The position numbers and the translations under genes were made by a program. A stretch of DNA of 59,486 nucleotides from a virus: positions 1 to 59,486 of the IMG/VR virus record IMGVR_UViG_3300027917_000004. One strand, 5' to 3'. Below, piece after piece: positions 46,438 through 54,341 of the stretch (positions are counted from its first letter, which is position 1; each line of letters starts with the position of its first letter). A model generated the notes under the pieces. It had not been told where the DNA came from and searched no databases. It saw only the letters and a list, made by a program, of their open reading frames with translations.

Positions 46438-48324
46438 ATGTCAAGTCTGGCTAAACAGGCCCGTGAGGCCATGAAGGCGAAGGCATCCCGCCTTACGACC
46501 GCCGACCCACACCAAAAAGTTGATTCGTCCAATTGGACCCCGGCTGAACCGCTGAACACAGAGGTTAAGACCGGTCTTCGCCCCGTGAGCCGCCGTGCTT
46601 TTAAGTCGGGCGGCAAGGTGACGGGTGCTAAGTCTAAGGCCAACCTTGGCAAGAAGGCTCGTAATTCGGGCGGTAAAGCCATTACGGCTGACAGCCTGAT
46701 CAACCGTAACGTCAAAGAAGCCAATGAAGAGCGGCCCGGCGGCAAGGCTCACATTGGTGGTTACAAGAAGGGTGGCCGTCTGAAGCGTAATGCTGGCGGC
46801 GATGCCATCAAGGACTATTTGGATGCCAACCCAGACTCTAAGCCAGAGTCGGTGCCGCTTCCGCCTCCCCGTCCTAAGAATTTGGATGCACCCAAGCCTG
46901 AGAAGTTCAAGTCACCTTATGATTTGAACACGCAGCGCGCCAAACGTGGTGGCAAAGCTGAAAAGTGCTGGGGCGGAAAAGCAAAGAAAGCTGATGGCGG
47001 CTCACTGGACGCTGCCAAGCAGATGATGATGCAAGCCCAGAAAACCGCTGGCGTTCCGTCGAGCGGCATTTATGGCTCTGGCTTTACACGCACTGGCGCG
47101 GGTTCCATGAGCCCAGCTGGCGCTCTCGGTAAGCAGAAGCTGAAAAAAGGCGGCGCTGCCCATGAAGACGTTAAAGCCGATATGGCGCTCATTAAGAAAA
47201 TGGTGAAGCCGTCTGCTATGCGTAAAGGCCGTGCTGGCGGCGGTATGCTTGGTGGTACAGCTTCGACGCTTGACCCAGTTGGCACACCTCAAGCTATCAA
47301 AGACCCACTTAACCTTGGTAAGGGCGTTACCGACCCTTTGGGCATTGATAAGCCGCTTAAGCGCGGCGGTCGTACGGCCCGCAAAGAAGGCGGCGGCGTC
47401 TTCTCCGGCCCCGGCTATCCCGGCAAAGTTCCCGGCGTAGTTGGTGGCCGTCAGGCCCACGCAACCCGTGGTCGCGTTAAAACCGCAGACGATATTGCAG
47501 CAGAATATGCAATGCGCGGCCCAGATGAAGCGATGCAATCCATTGTTCATGGCGGTCTTCCACCGGGTGAATATAAAGCTTCCGGTCAGTCCGCTATGCG
47601 TCCTCAAGATTGGGAAGCTGTGCGGAATAGCATGTATGATGATGCTATGCGCCGTTCTCTCATGGATTCTTCGCGCAACAACGATTTGATGTACCTTTAT
47701 GACAAAGCCATGAGTGGCGCTCAACCAAGCATGAGCGAATACACTGGGGCGGCGGGTGCTTCATTAGCCCCGGAAGAAACGATAGGAATGGATATGGCCC
47801 GCCGTCATGGTGGCCGTACAGCCCATGCTAAAGGCGGCAAAGCAAAGGGCAAAGGCAAAACCCACATCAACATCATGATTGCTGCTGGCAAACCCGGCAT
47901 GGGCGATATGATGCCTCCGGGTGGCCCAACGCCTCCTCCGGGAATGGATGGTGGTCCGGGTGGCATCGCGCCAGTGCCTATGGCTCCTCCTCCGGGCGGC
48001 GCTCCGGGCGCTCCAATGCCGATGCCTATCCCGATGCCAATGCCAATGGCTGGCGGCGCTCCTGCTGGCGGTCCTCCGCCGGTTGGCCGCAAATCGGGTG
48101 GTCGCCTGACCAAGGTCGCGCATTCATACAAAGATATGGAAGCGGGTGCTGGTTCGGGTGAGGGCCGTTTGCAGAAAACGGACATTGCCAAGTTTAAAGC
48201 TGGCCGTAAGGCTGGTGGCAAAGTTGGGCATCGCACCTATCGTTCGTACAAGGATATGGACGCTGGCGCGGGTTCTGGTTTTGGCCGTTTGGAAAAAGCG
48301 GAGATTCAATCCCGCAAGAAATGA
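46438..48324 (+). CDS. Basic glycine-rich virion protein with many K-x-GG motifs
   Basis: 628 residues, highly basic, with at least eight K/R-x-GG units (FKSGGKVTG, YKKGGRLKR, AKRGGKAEK, LKRGGRTAR, RHGGRTAHA, RKSGGRLTK) separated by low-complexity Pro/Gly/Ala/Met linkers, including a PMPMPIPMPMPMAGG run. Near the end, two copies of SYKDMxAGAGSGxGRLxK form a short tandem repeat. Probably a DNA-associated internal or head protein. RBS GGAGCG is unusual in spacing. No family recognised. Confidence 0.7.
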   Translation: MSSLAKQAREAMKAKASRLTTADPHQKVDSSNWTPAEPLNTEVKTGLRPVSRRAFKSGGKVTGAKSKANLGKKARNSGGKAITADSLINRNVKEANEERPGGKAHIGGYKKGGRLKRNAGGDAIKDYLDANPDSKPESVPLPPPRPKNLDAPKPEKFKSPYDLNTQRAKRGGKAEKCWGGKAKKADGGSLDAAKQMMMQAQKTAGVPSSGIYGSGFTRTGAGSMSPAGALGKQKLKKGGAAHEDVKADMALIKKMVKPSAMRKGRAGGGMLGGTASTLDPVGTPQAIKDPLNLGKGVTDPLGIDKPLKRGGRTARKEGGGVFSGPGYPGKVPGVVGGRQAHATRGRVKTADDIAAEYAMRGPDEAMQSIVHGGLPPGEYKASGQSAMRPQDWEAVRNSMYDDAMRRSLMDSSRNNDLMYLYDKAMSGAQPSMSEYTGAAGASLAPEETIGMDMARRHGGRTAHAKGGKAKGKGKTHINIMIAAGKPGMGDMMPPGGPTPPPGMDGGPGGIAPVPMAPPPGGAPGAPMPMPIPMPMPMAGGAPAGGPPPVGRKSGGRLTKVAHSYKDMEAGAGSGEGRLQKTDIAKFKAGRKAGGKVGHRTYRSYKDMDAGAGSGFGRLEKAEIQSRKK

Positions 48325-48356
48325 TTCGCCGCCTTGTCTCCTTGGCGCTGCGGATC

Positions 48357-48390
48357 GGGACGGGAGTTGGCCCCCTCTAACTCCCGTCCC
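48357..48390 (+). terminator. Strong stem-loop after the basic virion protein gene
   Basis: GGGACGGGAGTT (48357-48368) pairs over 12 bp with AACTCCCGTCCC (48379-48390), loop 10 nt, followed by TCTTATCC. The stem is strong but the T-tract is weak, so it may be a partial terminator or an mRNA processing/stability structure within the late block. Confidence 0.6.
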
Positions 48391-48424
48391 TCTTATCCAA
48401 GAGGGGACCACTTAGGGGAGTGGT

Positions 48425-48640
48425 ATGCAAACTGGACATGCATTTTTTTCGTCTGAACTAGAACGGCTGATCAAATTAGAGATTGATCATCTGAAAGATA
48501 ATTTAGTGACCGGCAGCGCATCGATTGATTATGCCGGATACAAACACCAAGTAGGAAGAATACAAGGACTTCAAGAAGCTCTTCAGCTTATTGAGGAAGC
48601 GTGGAGTATTGTTAACGGTGCAGAGCAGAGGGGAAACTAA
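48425..48640 (+). CDS. Small conserved head-region protein, 71 aa
   Basis: SSELERLIKLEIDHLKDNLV, IDYAGYKHQVGRIQGLQEAL and a QLIEEA end. The helix pattern LE..I....E.L...LA.G...DYA.Y....G...GL is widespread next to phage capsid genes; the function is unknown. Preceded by TTAGGGGAGTG. Confidence 0.72.
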   Translation: MQTGHAFFSSELERLIKLEIDHLKDNLVTGSASIDYAGYKHQVGRIQGLQEALQLIEEAWSIVNGAEQRGN

Positions 48641-49042
48641 ATGCCGCCTATGATGATTAAACACAAAATTCCGCCAGCTAAGAAGCTGATGGATGAACTT
48701 GGCGATATCTCCGATTTGGAGATTTTTAATAATCAAATCCTGTGTGCGGTTTACATCCGCCCAACAGAAACTGTGGTTGGCGGTAAGGCATTTTTTCTGA
48801 CCGACAATCAAGTCGATGAAGACAAGTTTCAATCGAAAATGGGTCTCGTCGTAAAAATGGGGTCATCTGCCTTCCAAGACAAATCAGGAAACTGGTTCAA
48901 AGATATCACTGTCAAAGAAGGTGACTGGCTTATCCTTCGTCCATCCGATGGTTGGAGCATCACTGTTAATGGCGTTTTGTGCCGCATCATGGAAGACGCG
49001 GACGTTAAGGGACGCCATCCCAACCCGGATGCAATTTGGTGA
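48641..49042 (+). CDS. GroES-like co-chaperonin
   Basis: 133 residues. IRPTETVVGGKAFFL, KMGLVVKMGSSAF, VKEGDWLILRPSDGWSITVN and GVLCRIMEDADVKGR line up in order with GroES: IRPLxDRVxV, GxVxAVG, VKVGDxVxFxxxxGxxVKxD and EEYLIMxExDILA. The mobile-loop position (FFLTDNQVDEDKFQS) is present. A phage Cpn10, as T4 gp31, would help GroEL fold the capsid protein encoded downstream. Scaffold and capsid genes follow, in line with that role. Confidence 0.8.
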   Translation: MPPMMIKHKIPPAKKLMDELGDISDLEIFNNQILCAVYIRPTETVVGGKAFFLTDNQVDEDKFQSKMGLVVKMGSSAFQDKSGNWFKDITVKEGDWLILRPSDGWSITVNGVLCRIMEDADVKGRHPNPDAIW

Positions 49043-49052
49043 GGATTAAATC

Positions 49053-49973
49053 ATGAATGAGAATGAAAAATTGGATGATATTGAGATCGTTGTAACAGAC
49101 GAACCTCAAAAGAAGCCCGACGATAACCTTGTTGTCTCTGATGACATGCCGGAAATCGTTGTTGCAGATGCTGATGGTGATGGTTCTAACGATACAGACC
49201 CTCAGTCAGCTATTGAAAAACTTCAAAAAAAGTTGAAAAAAGAGCGTGAACGCCGCAAAGAAGCGGAACGTCAGGCTCAAGCAGCATCTTATGAAGCTCA
49301 AAAAGCTTCGTATCAGGTCGAAGATAGTAATCTGACGCTTGTTACCAATGCCATTGATACGCTGAAGCGTGACAATGAGTATCTTAAGGCTGCGTATAAA
49401 GAGTCTATGAGTGTTGGCGACTACGACAGAGCTGCTGAAATTCAAGAAGTCATGTCTGGTAATTCTGCCAAGCTCCTTCAATTGGAGAATGGTAAGAATG
49501 TTATGGAGAGCAAACCGCGCCAGCCTCCTCAATTTGAGACTGATCCGGTTGAGCGAATGGCTGCCAACCTTTCTCCACGCTCTGCAAAGTGGATTCGCAA
49601 GAACCCACAGTTCGCAACTGATCCGCGTTTGACGCAAAAGATGGTTGCGGCGCACAATTTGGCTATGGCCGATGGTTATCAGGCCGATTCCGATGATTAC
49701 TTTGAATTTGTCGAAGACATTTTGAAGGTTCGGACCAGAAATGATGACCGTGAAGATGAATCCGCACTTTCAGAGGCTTCAATGGCTAAATCTCGTCGCT
49801 CTGCGCCGGTCGCTGCACCAGTTTCACGTTCTGGTCAGGCCCCCGGCACCCGTCCAAATGTAGTTCGTTTGACAAGTGAAGAGCGGGAAATCGCCCGTTT
49901 CAACAAAATGACGGACCATGAGTACGCCAAGTACAAAATCCAGCTTCAAAAAGAAGGCAAATTGCCAAATTAA
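49053..49973 (+). CDS. Capsid scaffolding protein
   Basis: 306 residues, with an acidic N-terminus (DDIEIVVTDEPQKKPDDNLV), a long coiled coil (AIEKLQKKLKKERERRKEAE and on to about 150), and a helical, more basic C-terminus ending EYAKYKIQLQKEGKLPN. Size, charge profile and location between GroES-like and capsid genes fit an internal scaffold with a C-terminal capsid-binding helix. No sequence motif is diagnostic. Confidence 0.75.
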   Translation: MNENEKLDDIEIVVTDEPQKKPDDNLVVSDDMPEIVVADADGDGSNDTDPQSAIEKLQKKLKKERERRKEAERQAQAASYEAQKASYQVEDSNLTLVTNAIDTLKRDNEYLKAAYKESMSVGDYDRAAEIQEVMSGNSAKLLQLENGKNVMESKPRQPPQFETDPVERMAANLSPRSAKWIRKNPQFATDPRLTQKMVAAHNLAMADGYQADSDDYFEFVEDILKVRTRNDDREDESALSEASMAKSRRSAPVAAPVSRSGQAPGTRPNVVRLTSEEREIARFNKMTDHEYAKYKIQLQKEGKLPN

Positions 49974-49984
49974 GGAGTTAAATC

Positions 49985-50593
49985 ATGACTAATGCATCAA
50001 ATCCTCGTCCCCGTGGCCGTCCGCGTAAGGTTCAAGCCGCTGCACCGGTGGTTTCTGCCCAAGAAGAGGCAGTAATCAACGAATCTTTTGATGGACGCCC
50101 TCCGCTTCGCGCCCCAATGCGTGATGAAGACCCTCGCGCCCGTGCGGCTCGCCGTGCGGCTGAAATTAAGGGCCACCTTGGCGGCAATATGGATGAAGGG
50201 ACCGATGAATTCTTTATCGACACCCGTACCGTGCCGGATGGCTGGACCTATGAGTGGAAGCGCCGGACCGTTTTGGGCAAAGAAGACCCGGCTTATCAGG
50301 TTTCTTTGGCGCGTCTGGGTTGGGAGCCTGTTCCGGCTAGCCGTCACCCCGAAATGATGCCAGCTGGCATGAGTGCAGCTGATATTGAGCGTAAAGGCAT
50401 GGTCCTTATGGAGCGACCAAAGGAAATTACGGACGAAGCTCGTCGTATTGACGCGCAGAAGGCCCGTAATCAGGTCCGCGCCAAGGAACAGCAGCTTAGT
50501 TACGCCCCGGAAGGCACCCTTCCGCGTGACCACGCTCAAGCGCGTCCAAATATCAAGAAAAGCTACTCGCCAGTGGATATTCCCACGGATTAA
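49985..50593 (+). CDS. Head-region protein with AT-hook
   Basis: 202 residues. The start carries PRPRGRPRKV, an AT-hook core (RGRP flanked by basics) for binding the minor groove of AT-rich DNA. Then GTDEFFIDTRTVPDGWTYEW, RLGWEPVPASRHPEMMP and KGMVLMERPKEITDEARRID, a pattern I recognise next to scaffold genes of related phages. Possible DNA-binding head protein; the function is not established. Followed by a terminator. Confidence 0.72.
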   Translation: MTNASNPRPRGRPRKVQAAAPVVSAQEEAVINESFDGRPPLRAPMRDEDPRARAARRAAEIKGHLGGNMDEGTDEFFIDTRTVPDGWTYEWKRRTVLGKEDPAYQVSLARLGWEPVPASRHPEMMPAGMSAADIERKGMVLMERPKEITDEARRIDAQKARNQVRAKEQQLSYAPEGTLPRDHAQARPNIKKSYSPVDIPTD

Positions 50594-50614
50594 TCTCTGG
50601 CTAATTAGCATTTG

Positions 50615-50646
50615 GGGCCACCTTCGGGTGGCCCTTTACATTTATA
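50615..50646 (+). terminator. Intrinsic terminator with UUCG loop
   Basis: GGGCCACC (50615-50622), TTCG, GGTGGCCC (50627-50634), then TTTACATTTAT. It separates the scaffold transcript from the capsid transcript. Confidence 0.82.
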
Positions 50647-50662
50647 AATTCCCGTATAAAAT
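50635..50662 (+). promoter_or_regulatory. Promoter of the capsid operon
   Basis: TTTACA (50635-50640), 16-nt spacer, TAAAAT (50657-50662). It lies directly after the terminator and about 115 nt before the first capsid gene, giving the capsid genes their own strong transcription. Confidence 0.62.
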
Positions 50663-50778
50663 ATTTTTATACCATTTATTGGTTAGCTTCCCCCGGCGTG
50701 GAGGCTTCACTACTATCAGGTTTTCGGCCTCCCCGGTGTGAGGTTAGAAAACTGCTCCTTTAAAAAGGAGACGCCCAA

Positions 50779-51372
50779 ATGGCTAACTCGAACAGCCCTT
50801 TTGGTTTCCGTCAGTACAGCGGCACAGGTTCTGCTCCGACATACGAGCAGGTTGCTGTAGACATCGCATACAACACAACGAACATTTTTTTCGGTGACCC
50901 CGTTGCTCCAACGAACACGGGCTACATCACTCAGGCTTCGTCTTCAGGCGGTTCGTCTGATACGCAGATTGCTGGCATTTTTGTCGGTTGTCAGTATCTC
51001 TCGACAGCTCAGAAGCGTACCGTCTGGTCGAACTATTATCCGGGTGGGACTGATCCGGCTTCTGGTTCGATTGTTGGTTATATTGTCAATGATCCGAATG
51101 CCAAGTTCCTTGCCCAAACGGGTGCGGGTGGCGCGGCTCAGACGAACATCAACAACACTGTTGGGTTCACAATCGGCTCTGGTAACACAGCAAACGGCAT
51201 TTCGGCGGCTCTCGTCAATATGTCTACGGCTGGTACGGACAACACACAGCCCTTCAAAATTGTGTCACTTGTGACATCACCTCCCGGGTCTGCTGGCACG
51301 GCGTCTGGCGACTACAACTATGTTGTGGTTTCGTTCAACAACGTCTCCACCAAGCAACTCACCGGCATCTAA
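50779..51372 (+). CDS. Capsid-associated/decoration protein
   Basis: 197 residues starting MANSNSPFGFRQYSGTGSAP, beta-rich, with IFVGCQYLSTAQKRTVWSNYYPGGTD in the middle (residues about 67-92). This SPFGF..... start followed by G.F.G..Y......  ......W is known from proteins encoded just before the capsid gene in environmental phages. AAAAAGGAG precedes the start. Probably a head decoration or stabilising protein. Confidence 0.72.
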   Translation: MANSNSPFGFRQYSGTGSAPTYEQVAVDIAYNTTNIFFGDPVAPTNTGYITQASSSGGSSDTQIAGIFVGCQYLSTAQKRTVWSNYYPGGTDPASGSIVGYIVNDPNAKFLAQTGAGGAAQTNINNTVGFTIGSGNTANGISAALVNMSTAGTDNTQPFKIVSLVTSPPGSAGTASGDYNYVVVSFNNVSTKQLTGI

Positions 51373-51385
51373 GGAGTAAGGACCA

Positions 51386-52300
51386 ATGGCTGTTAATCTT
51401 TCTGCCATCAAAGACCTTCTCCTCCCCGGTCTCCGTGGGGTTGAAGGCAAGTACGAGATGATCCCATCTCAGTACGACAAAATCTTCACCAAGCATGAAT
51501 CGAAGATGGCTCTGGAACGCACTGCTGAAATGCGCTTCCTCGGCCTCGCCCAGTTGAAGACTGAAGGCGGCCAGACGGCTTTCGACAACAACGCTGGTGA
51601 GCGTTATGTCTACAACCAAGAGCATATTGAAATCGGTCTCGGCTACGCGATCACTCGCAAAGCCATCGATGACAATCTCTACAAGACACAGTTCCACCCA
51701 TCGAACCTCGGCCTGATTGAATCTTTCCAACAGACCAAGGAAATCTATGGCGCGAACATCTTGAACACTGCCACGACCTATAACTCGGCTGTTGGCGGTG
51801 ACGGCAAGGCGCTCTGCGCTACGGACCATCCGATTGACGGTGGCACGGTTGCGAACAAGCCTTCGGTGGACGTTGACCTTAACGAGTCGACCCTGCTGAA
51901 CGCGATGATCGCCATCCGTACCAACTTCAAGGATCAGGCTGGTCTGAAAGTGTTTGCGCGTGGCCGCAAGCTCATCGTGCCTCCGGCACTTGAGCCTGTT
52001 GCTATCCGTCTTCTCAAGACTGAACTGCGTCCCGGCTCTGCCGACAATGATGTCAATGCAATTCTTACAACCGCTGGCGGCTTGCCAGAGTCGTATATGG
52101 TCAACGACTTCTTGACCTCGGCTTACGCTTGGTTCCTGCTTACGAACATCGACGGTCTCTCCTACATGGAGCGAGTGAAGTTCGAAACAGATATGCAGGT
52201 AGATTTTGTGACCGACAACTTGCTGGTTAAGGGGTATGAACGGTACTCCTTTAGCTATTATAATTGGAGGGCTATCTATGGCAGCTTCCCAACTACTTGA
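51386..52300 (+). CDS. Major capsid protein, Mu gpT-like
   Basis: 304 residues. Segments GLRGVEGKYEMIPSQYDKIF, YVYNQEHIEIGLGYAITRKA (the Mu gpT-like start of the capsid fold), RKLIVPPALEPVAIRLLKTE and SAYAWFLLTNIDGLSYMERV are typical of the HK97-fold capsid proteins of the Mu gpT group. RBS AAGGAG is well placed. Its neighbours (GroES-like, scaffold, decoration protein) support the call. The protein end WRAIYGSFPTT looks natural, so the HNH gene that follows does not interrupt it. Confidence 0.88.
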   Translation: MAVNLSAIKDLLLPGLRGVEGKYEMIPSQYDKIFTKHESKMALERTAEMRFLGLAQLKTEGGQTAFDNNAGERYVYNQEHIEIGLGYAITRKAIDDNLYKTQFHPSNLGLIESFQQTKEIYGANILNTATTYNSAVGGDGKALCATDHPIDGGTVANKPSVDVDLNESTLLNAMIAIRTNFKDQAGLKVFARGRKLIVPPALEPVAIRLLKTELRPGSADNDVNAILTTAGGLPESYMVNDFLTSAYAWFLLTNIDGLSYMERVKFETDMQVDFVTDNLLVKGYERYSFSYYNWRAIYGSFPTT

Positions 52301-52348
52301 TTTTTCAAGTAGTTAAGCTGTATAGATAAATCCAATTTGGAAAACAAG

Positions 52349-52386
52349 AGCTTCCGGTGTATGGTTCATAACCAGCATCGGAGGCT
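52349..52386 (+). promoter_or_regulatory. Hairpin that hides the RBS of the HNH gene
   Basis: AGCTTCCGGTG (52349-52359) pairs over 11 bp (two G-T) with CATCGGAGGCT (52376-52386), and inside it TGGTT pairs with AACCA (52362-52374). The Shine-Dalgarno CGGAGG (52379-52384) of the gene at 52390 is in the right arm, so translation would be blocked on long transcripts, as known for free-standing endonuclease genes of T4. Confidence 0.65.
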
Positions 52387-52389
52387 CAA

Positions 52390-53055
52390 ATGAAGGGTAA
52401 AGCTAGGGTTCCTAGTCTTACGCACCAGCAAGTTCGGGATGCATTGGATTACAATCCTGCTACCGGGGAGTTTGTGTGGAAGATCAGTCCAGCAAAGAAT
52501 GTAAAGTCTGGAACTAGAGCAGGTGGATATAGCAAGAGCAATAGCTATCGCTATATCCGTCTTTTTGGTGAAGAAGTTACAGAATCTAGACTGGCTTGGT
52601 TTTATATGACTGGCGAATGGCCGAAACGGCGGGTTAGATTCAAAAATGGCAATCTTGATGATTGCAGATTTGAAAATCTAACTCTCTTCAACGGCATCGG
52701 CGGTGAGTTTGATCATAAAACCTCTGAAGGCCGTAAGGCTTATTTGAGAGCATATAGATCAAAAACGCCACTGATCCAAAAGTCCCGCGCATTGCGTGAT
52801 AGCTTTAACCTTTCATTAGATCAGTATTCAGAAATGCTGAAGGCCCAAAACGGTGTATGCGCGATCTGTAACCAACCAGAAACGCATATGCGGAACGGAA
52901 AGCTAAAAGCATTGGCCGTAGATCATGACCACAAAAGTGGTGCAATCCGGGGTCTTCTGTGTTCTGATTGCAATACAGGGATTGGAAAGCTGAAAGACGA
53001 CCATAAGGTTCTTCAATCAGCAATTCAGTATCTGGAAAAGTCTAGGAATCCTTAG
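52390..53055 (+). CDS. HNH/endonuclease VII-type homing endonuclease
   Basis: 221 residues. The N-terminal half (ALDYNPATGEFVWKISPAKN, ESRLAWFYMTGEWPKRRVRF, NLDDCRFENLT) matches the HNH_3-associated module in which the catalytic His is lost (DHINxN has become RFKNGN). The C-terminal half (LKAQNGVCAICNQPE, LAVDHDHKSGAIRGLLCSDC, NTGIGKL) is an endonuclease VII fold with its zinc Cys pairs and catalytic DHDH. It appears to be a recombined mobile endonuclease inserted after the capsid gene. Confidence 0.88.
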   Translation: MKGKARVPSLTHQQVRDALDYNPATGEFVWKISPAKNVKSGTRAGGYSKSNSYRYIRLFGEEVTESRLAWFYMTGEWPKRRVRFKNGNLDDCRFENLTLFNGIGGEFDHKTSEGRKAYLRAYRSKTPLIQKSRALRDSFNLSLDQYSEMLKAQNGVCAICNQPETHMRNGKLKALAVDHDHKSGAIRGLLCSDCNTGIGKLKDDHKVLQSAIQYLEKSRNP

Positions 53056-53094
53056 TCACACAGACCGACCTAGCGGACGCTGCACAGACTGTGT
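53056..53094 (+). other. Stem-loop after the HNH gene
   Basis: TCACACAG and CTGTGTGA form an 8-bp stem around a loop of about 23 nt between the HNH gene and the next virion gene. No T-tract. It may mark the right edge of the inserted endonuclease gene or protect the downstream mRNA. Confidence 0.4.
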
Positions 53095-53118
53095 GATTGA
53101 CTCGTGCAGGAGGTTGCT

Positions 53119-53577
53119 ATGGCAACAACCACATTTACTGGCCCGATCAAGGCTGGCGATGTTCTCAACACGACCGGCAGCACTGTCGGTACGCTCAAGA
53201 ATGTCGGCACCGTTGTGACGGCTCAACAGGCTGCGGTCGCGCAGTCTGCTACTGCTGCTTCTACGACCATCGTGATCCCGGCAAACAGCACAATCGTTTC
53301 GATTGATTTGTTTGTTACGACAGCTTGGTCTAGCGCAACGACTACCTACACTGTCAGCGTTGGTACTTCGGCAACTGCAACGGAACTCGTTGCGGCTACG
53401 AACGCTAATGCTATTGGCCGCCTTGCCCTTACACCGGGTACGGATGCCACGAAGACAGGCCTGTGGGTCAATGTCGGTACGTCTGACGTTCAGATTTATG
53501 TCAAATCTGGCGCTCCAGACACCACTCCCGGTGCTGGTACGCTGGTCGTTCGTTACATCCAAGCAGCTAATGCTTAA
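53119..53577 (+). CDS. Virion (head decoration-type) protein, 152 aa
   Basis: From ATG 53119 with AGGAGG upstream. MATTTFTGPIKAGDVLNTTG, LKNVGTVVTAQQAAVAQSAT, then a beta-rich body with SWSSATTTYTVSVGTSATATELV-like sequence. TFTGPIKAG is a common start of phage head decoration or head-fibre proteins. Located after the capsid gene, as expected. Confidence 0.72.
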   Translation: MATTTFTGPIKAGDVLNTTGSTVGTLKNVGTVVTAQQAAVAQSATAASTTIVIPANSTIVSIDLFVTTAWSSATTTYTVSVGTSATATELVAATNANAIGRLALTPGTDATKTGLWVNVGTSDVQIYVKSGAPDTTPGAGTLVVRYIQAANA

Positions 53578-53598
53578 TCAGAGCTATAGGAGGCTCAC

Positions 53599-53886
53599 AT
53601 GAAAGGTCGTTCCAAGCGTGCTTCTGGCGGCGTCAATGAAATGGCGCAGGACATGGGCAAGAAGAATATGCGTTATACCTATCAGTCGAACGTCAATGAC
53701 GAGGCTGAAGAGCGTAAGCGCGGTGGCAAAGCTGTTGGCAAGGTCAAAGGCATGAAGGGTAAAGCGGACATGGGCCGCAAGCCTCGCAAGTCCGGTGGCC
53801 GCACTGGCTCGAACATGAGCCCGCTGTCTTCGGCAGCTAAGGGTACACCGGCTCCGGGCCGTAACGTCTCTGGCAGCCTTGACTAA
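53599..53886 (+). CDS. Small basic K-x-GG protein
   Basis: 95 residues, highly basic: MKGRSKRASGGVNEMAQDMG, ERKRGGKAVGKVKGMKGKAD and RKPRKSGGRTGSNMSP. Three K/R-x-GG units tie it to the 628-residue basic protein and other virion proteins. Probably packaged or DNA-associated. Has AGGAGG as RBS and a terminator after it. Confidence 0.7.
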   Translation: MKGRSKRASGGVNEMAQDMGKKNMRYTYQSNVNDEAEERKRGGKAVGKVKGMKGKADMGRKPRKSGGRTGSNMSPLSSAAKGTPAPGRNVSGSLD

Positions 53887-53892
53887 AATTGG

Positions 53893-53920
53893 TGGGGGCT
53901 TCGGCCCCCATCTTTCCTTT
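53893..53920 (+). terminator. Intrinsic terminator with UUCG loop
   Basis: TGGGGGC (53893-53899), TTCG, GCCCCCA (53904-53910), then TCTTTCCTTT. Likely lowers transcription past the capsid genes. Confidence 0.8.
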
Positions 53921-53930
53921 GGAGGGGTAA

Positions 53931-54176
53931 ATGGCAAAGTCACCCGCGTGGACCCGTAAAGAGGGCAAATCGCCATCTGGCGGTCTGAATGAAAAGGGCC
54001 GCGCCAGCCTTCGTGCAGCTGGGCATGATATTAAACGTCCACAGCCGGAAGGTGGCTCTCGCAAAGACAGTTTTTGTGCCAGAATGACGGGTATGAAGCG
54101 GAAGTTAACAGGTTCAGCCAAAGCCGCTGACCCGAACAGCCGAATCAATAAGTCACTAAGAAAGTGGGATTGCTGA
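53931..54176 (+). CDS. Conserved small basic protein (DUF6321-like)
   Basis: 81 residues: SPAWTRKEGKSPSGGLNEKG, RASLRAAGHDIKRPQPEGGS, RKDSFCARMTGMKRKLTGSA, SRINKSLRKWDC. This WTRKEGKxxxGGLNxxGRxS ... SFCxRMxGM ... SRIxxSLRxWxC sequence is very constant across phages. GGAGGGG precedes the ATG. The function is not established; its position suggests a head-completion role. Confidence 0.8.
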   Translation: MAKSPAWTRKEGKSPSGGLNEKGRASLRAAGHDIKRPQPEGGSRKDSFCARMTGMKRKLTGSAKAADPNSRINKSLRKWDC

Positions 54177-54340
54177 TGGCTGATAAACCTTTTTGGGAGC
54201 AAAAGGCTCCGAAAGATGCTAAGGTAAAGCATCTGAACCGCAAACAAGTTCAAGAGGCCAAAGCCCGCGCTCGCGCTGCTGGGCGTCCTTATCCGAACTT
54301 GGTTGATAATGCAGCAGTCGCCCGATCAAAGGGGAAGTGA
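54176..54340 (+). CDS. Small basic protein, 54 aa
   Basis: Reads MADKPFWEQKAPKDAKVKHL then NRKQVQEAKARARAAGRPYP and ends VARSKGK. ATG overlaps the previous TGA. RAAGRPYPNLVDN recurs in small head-region proteins of related phages. Function unknown. Confidence 0.72.
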   Translation: MADKPFWEQKAPKDAKVKHLNRKQVQEAKARARAAGRPYPNLVDNAAVARSKGK

Positions 54341-54341
54341 A

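Noticed and set aside
51386-53118. Intron inside the capsid gene carrying the HNH gene
   Set aside because: The capsid frame ends naturally at 52300 and no capsid sequence resumes after the HNH gene; a free-standing insertion is simpler.
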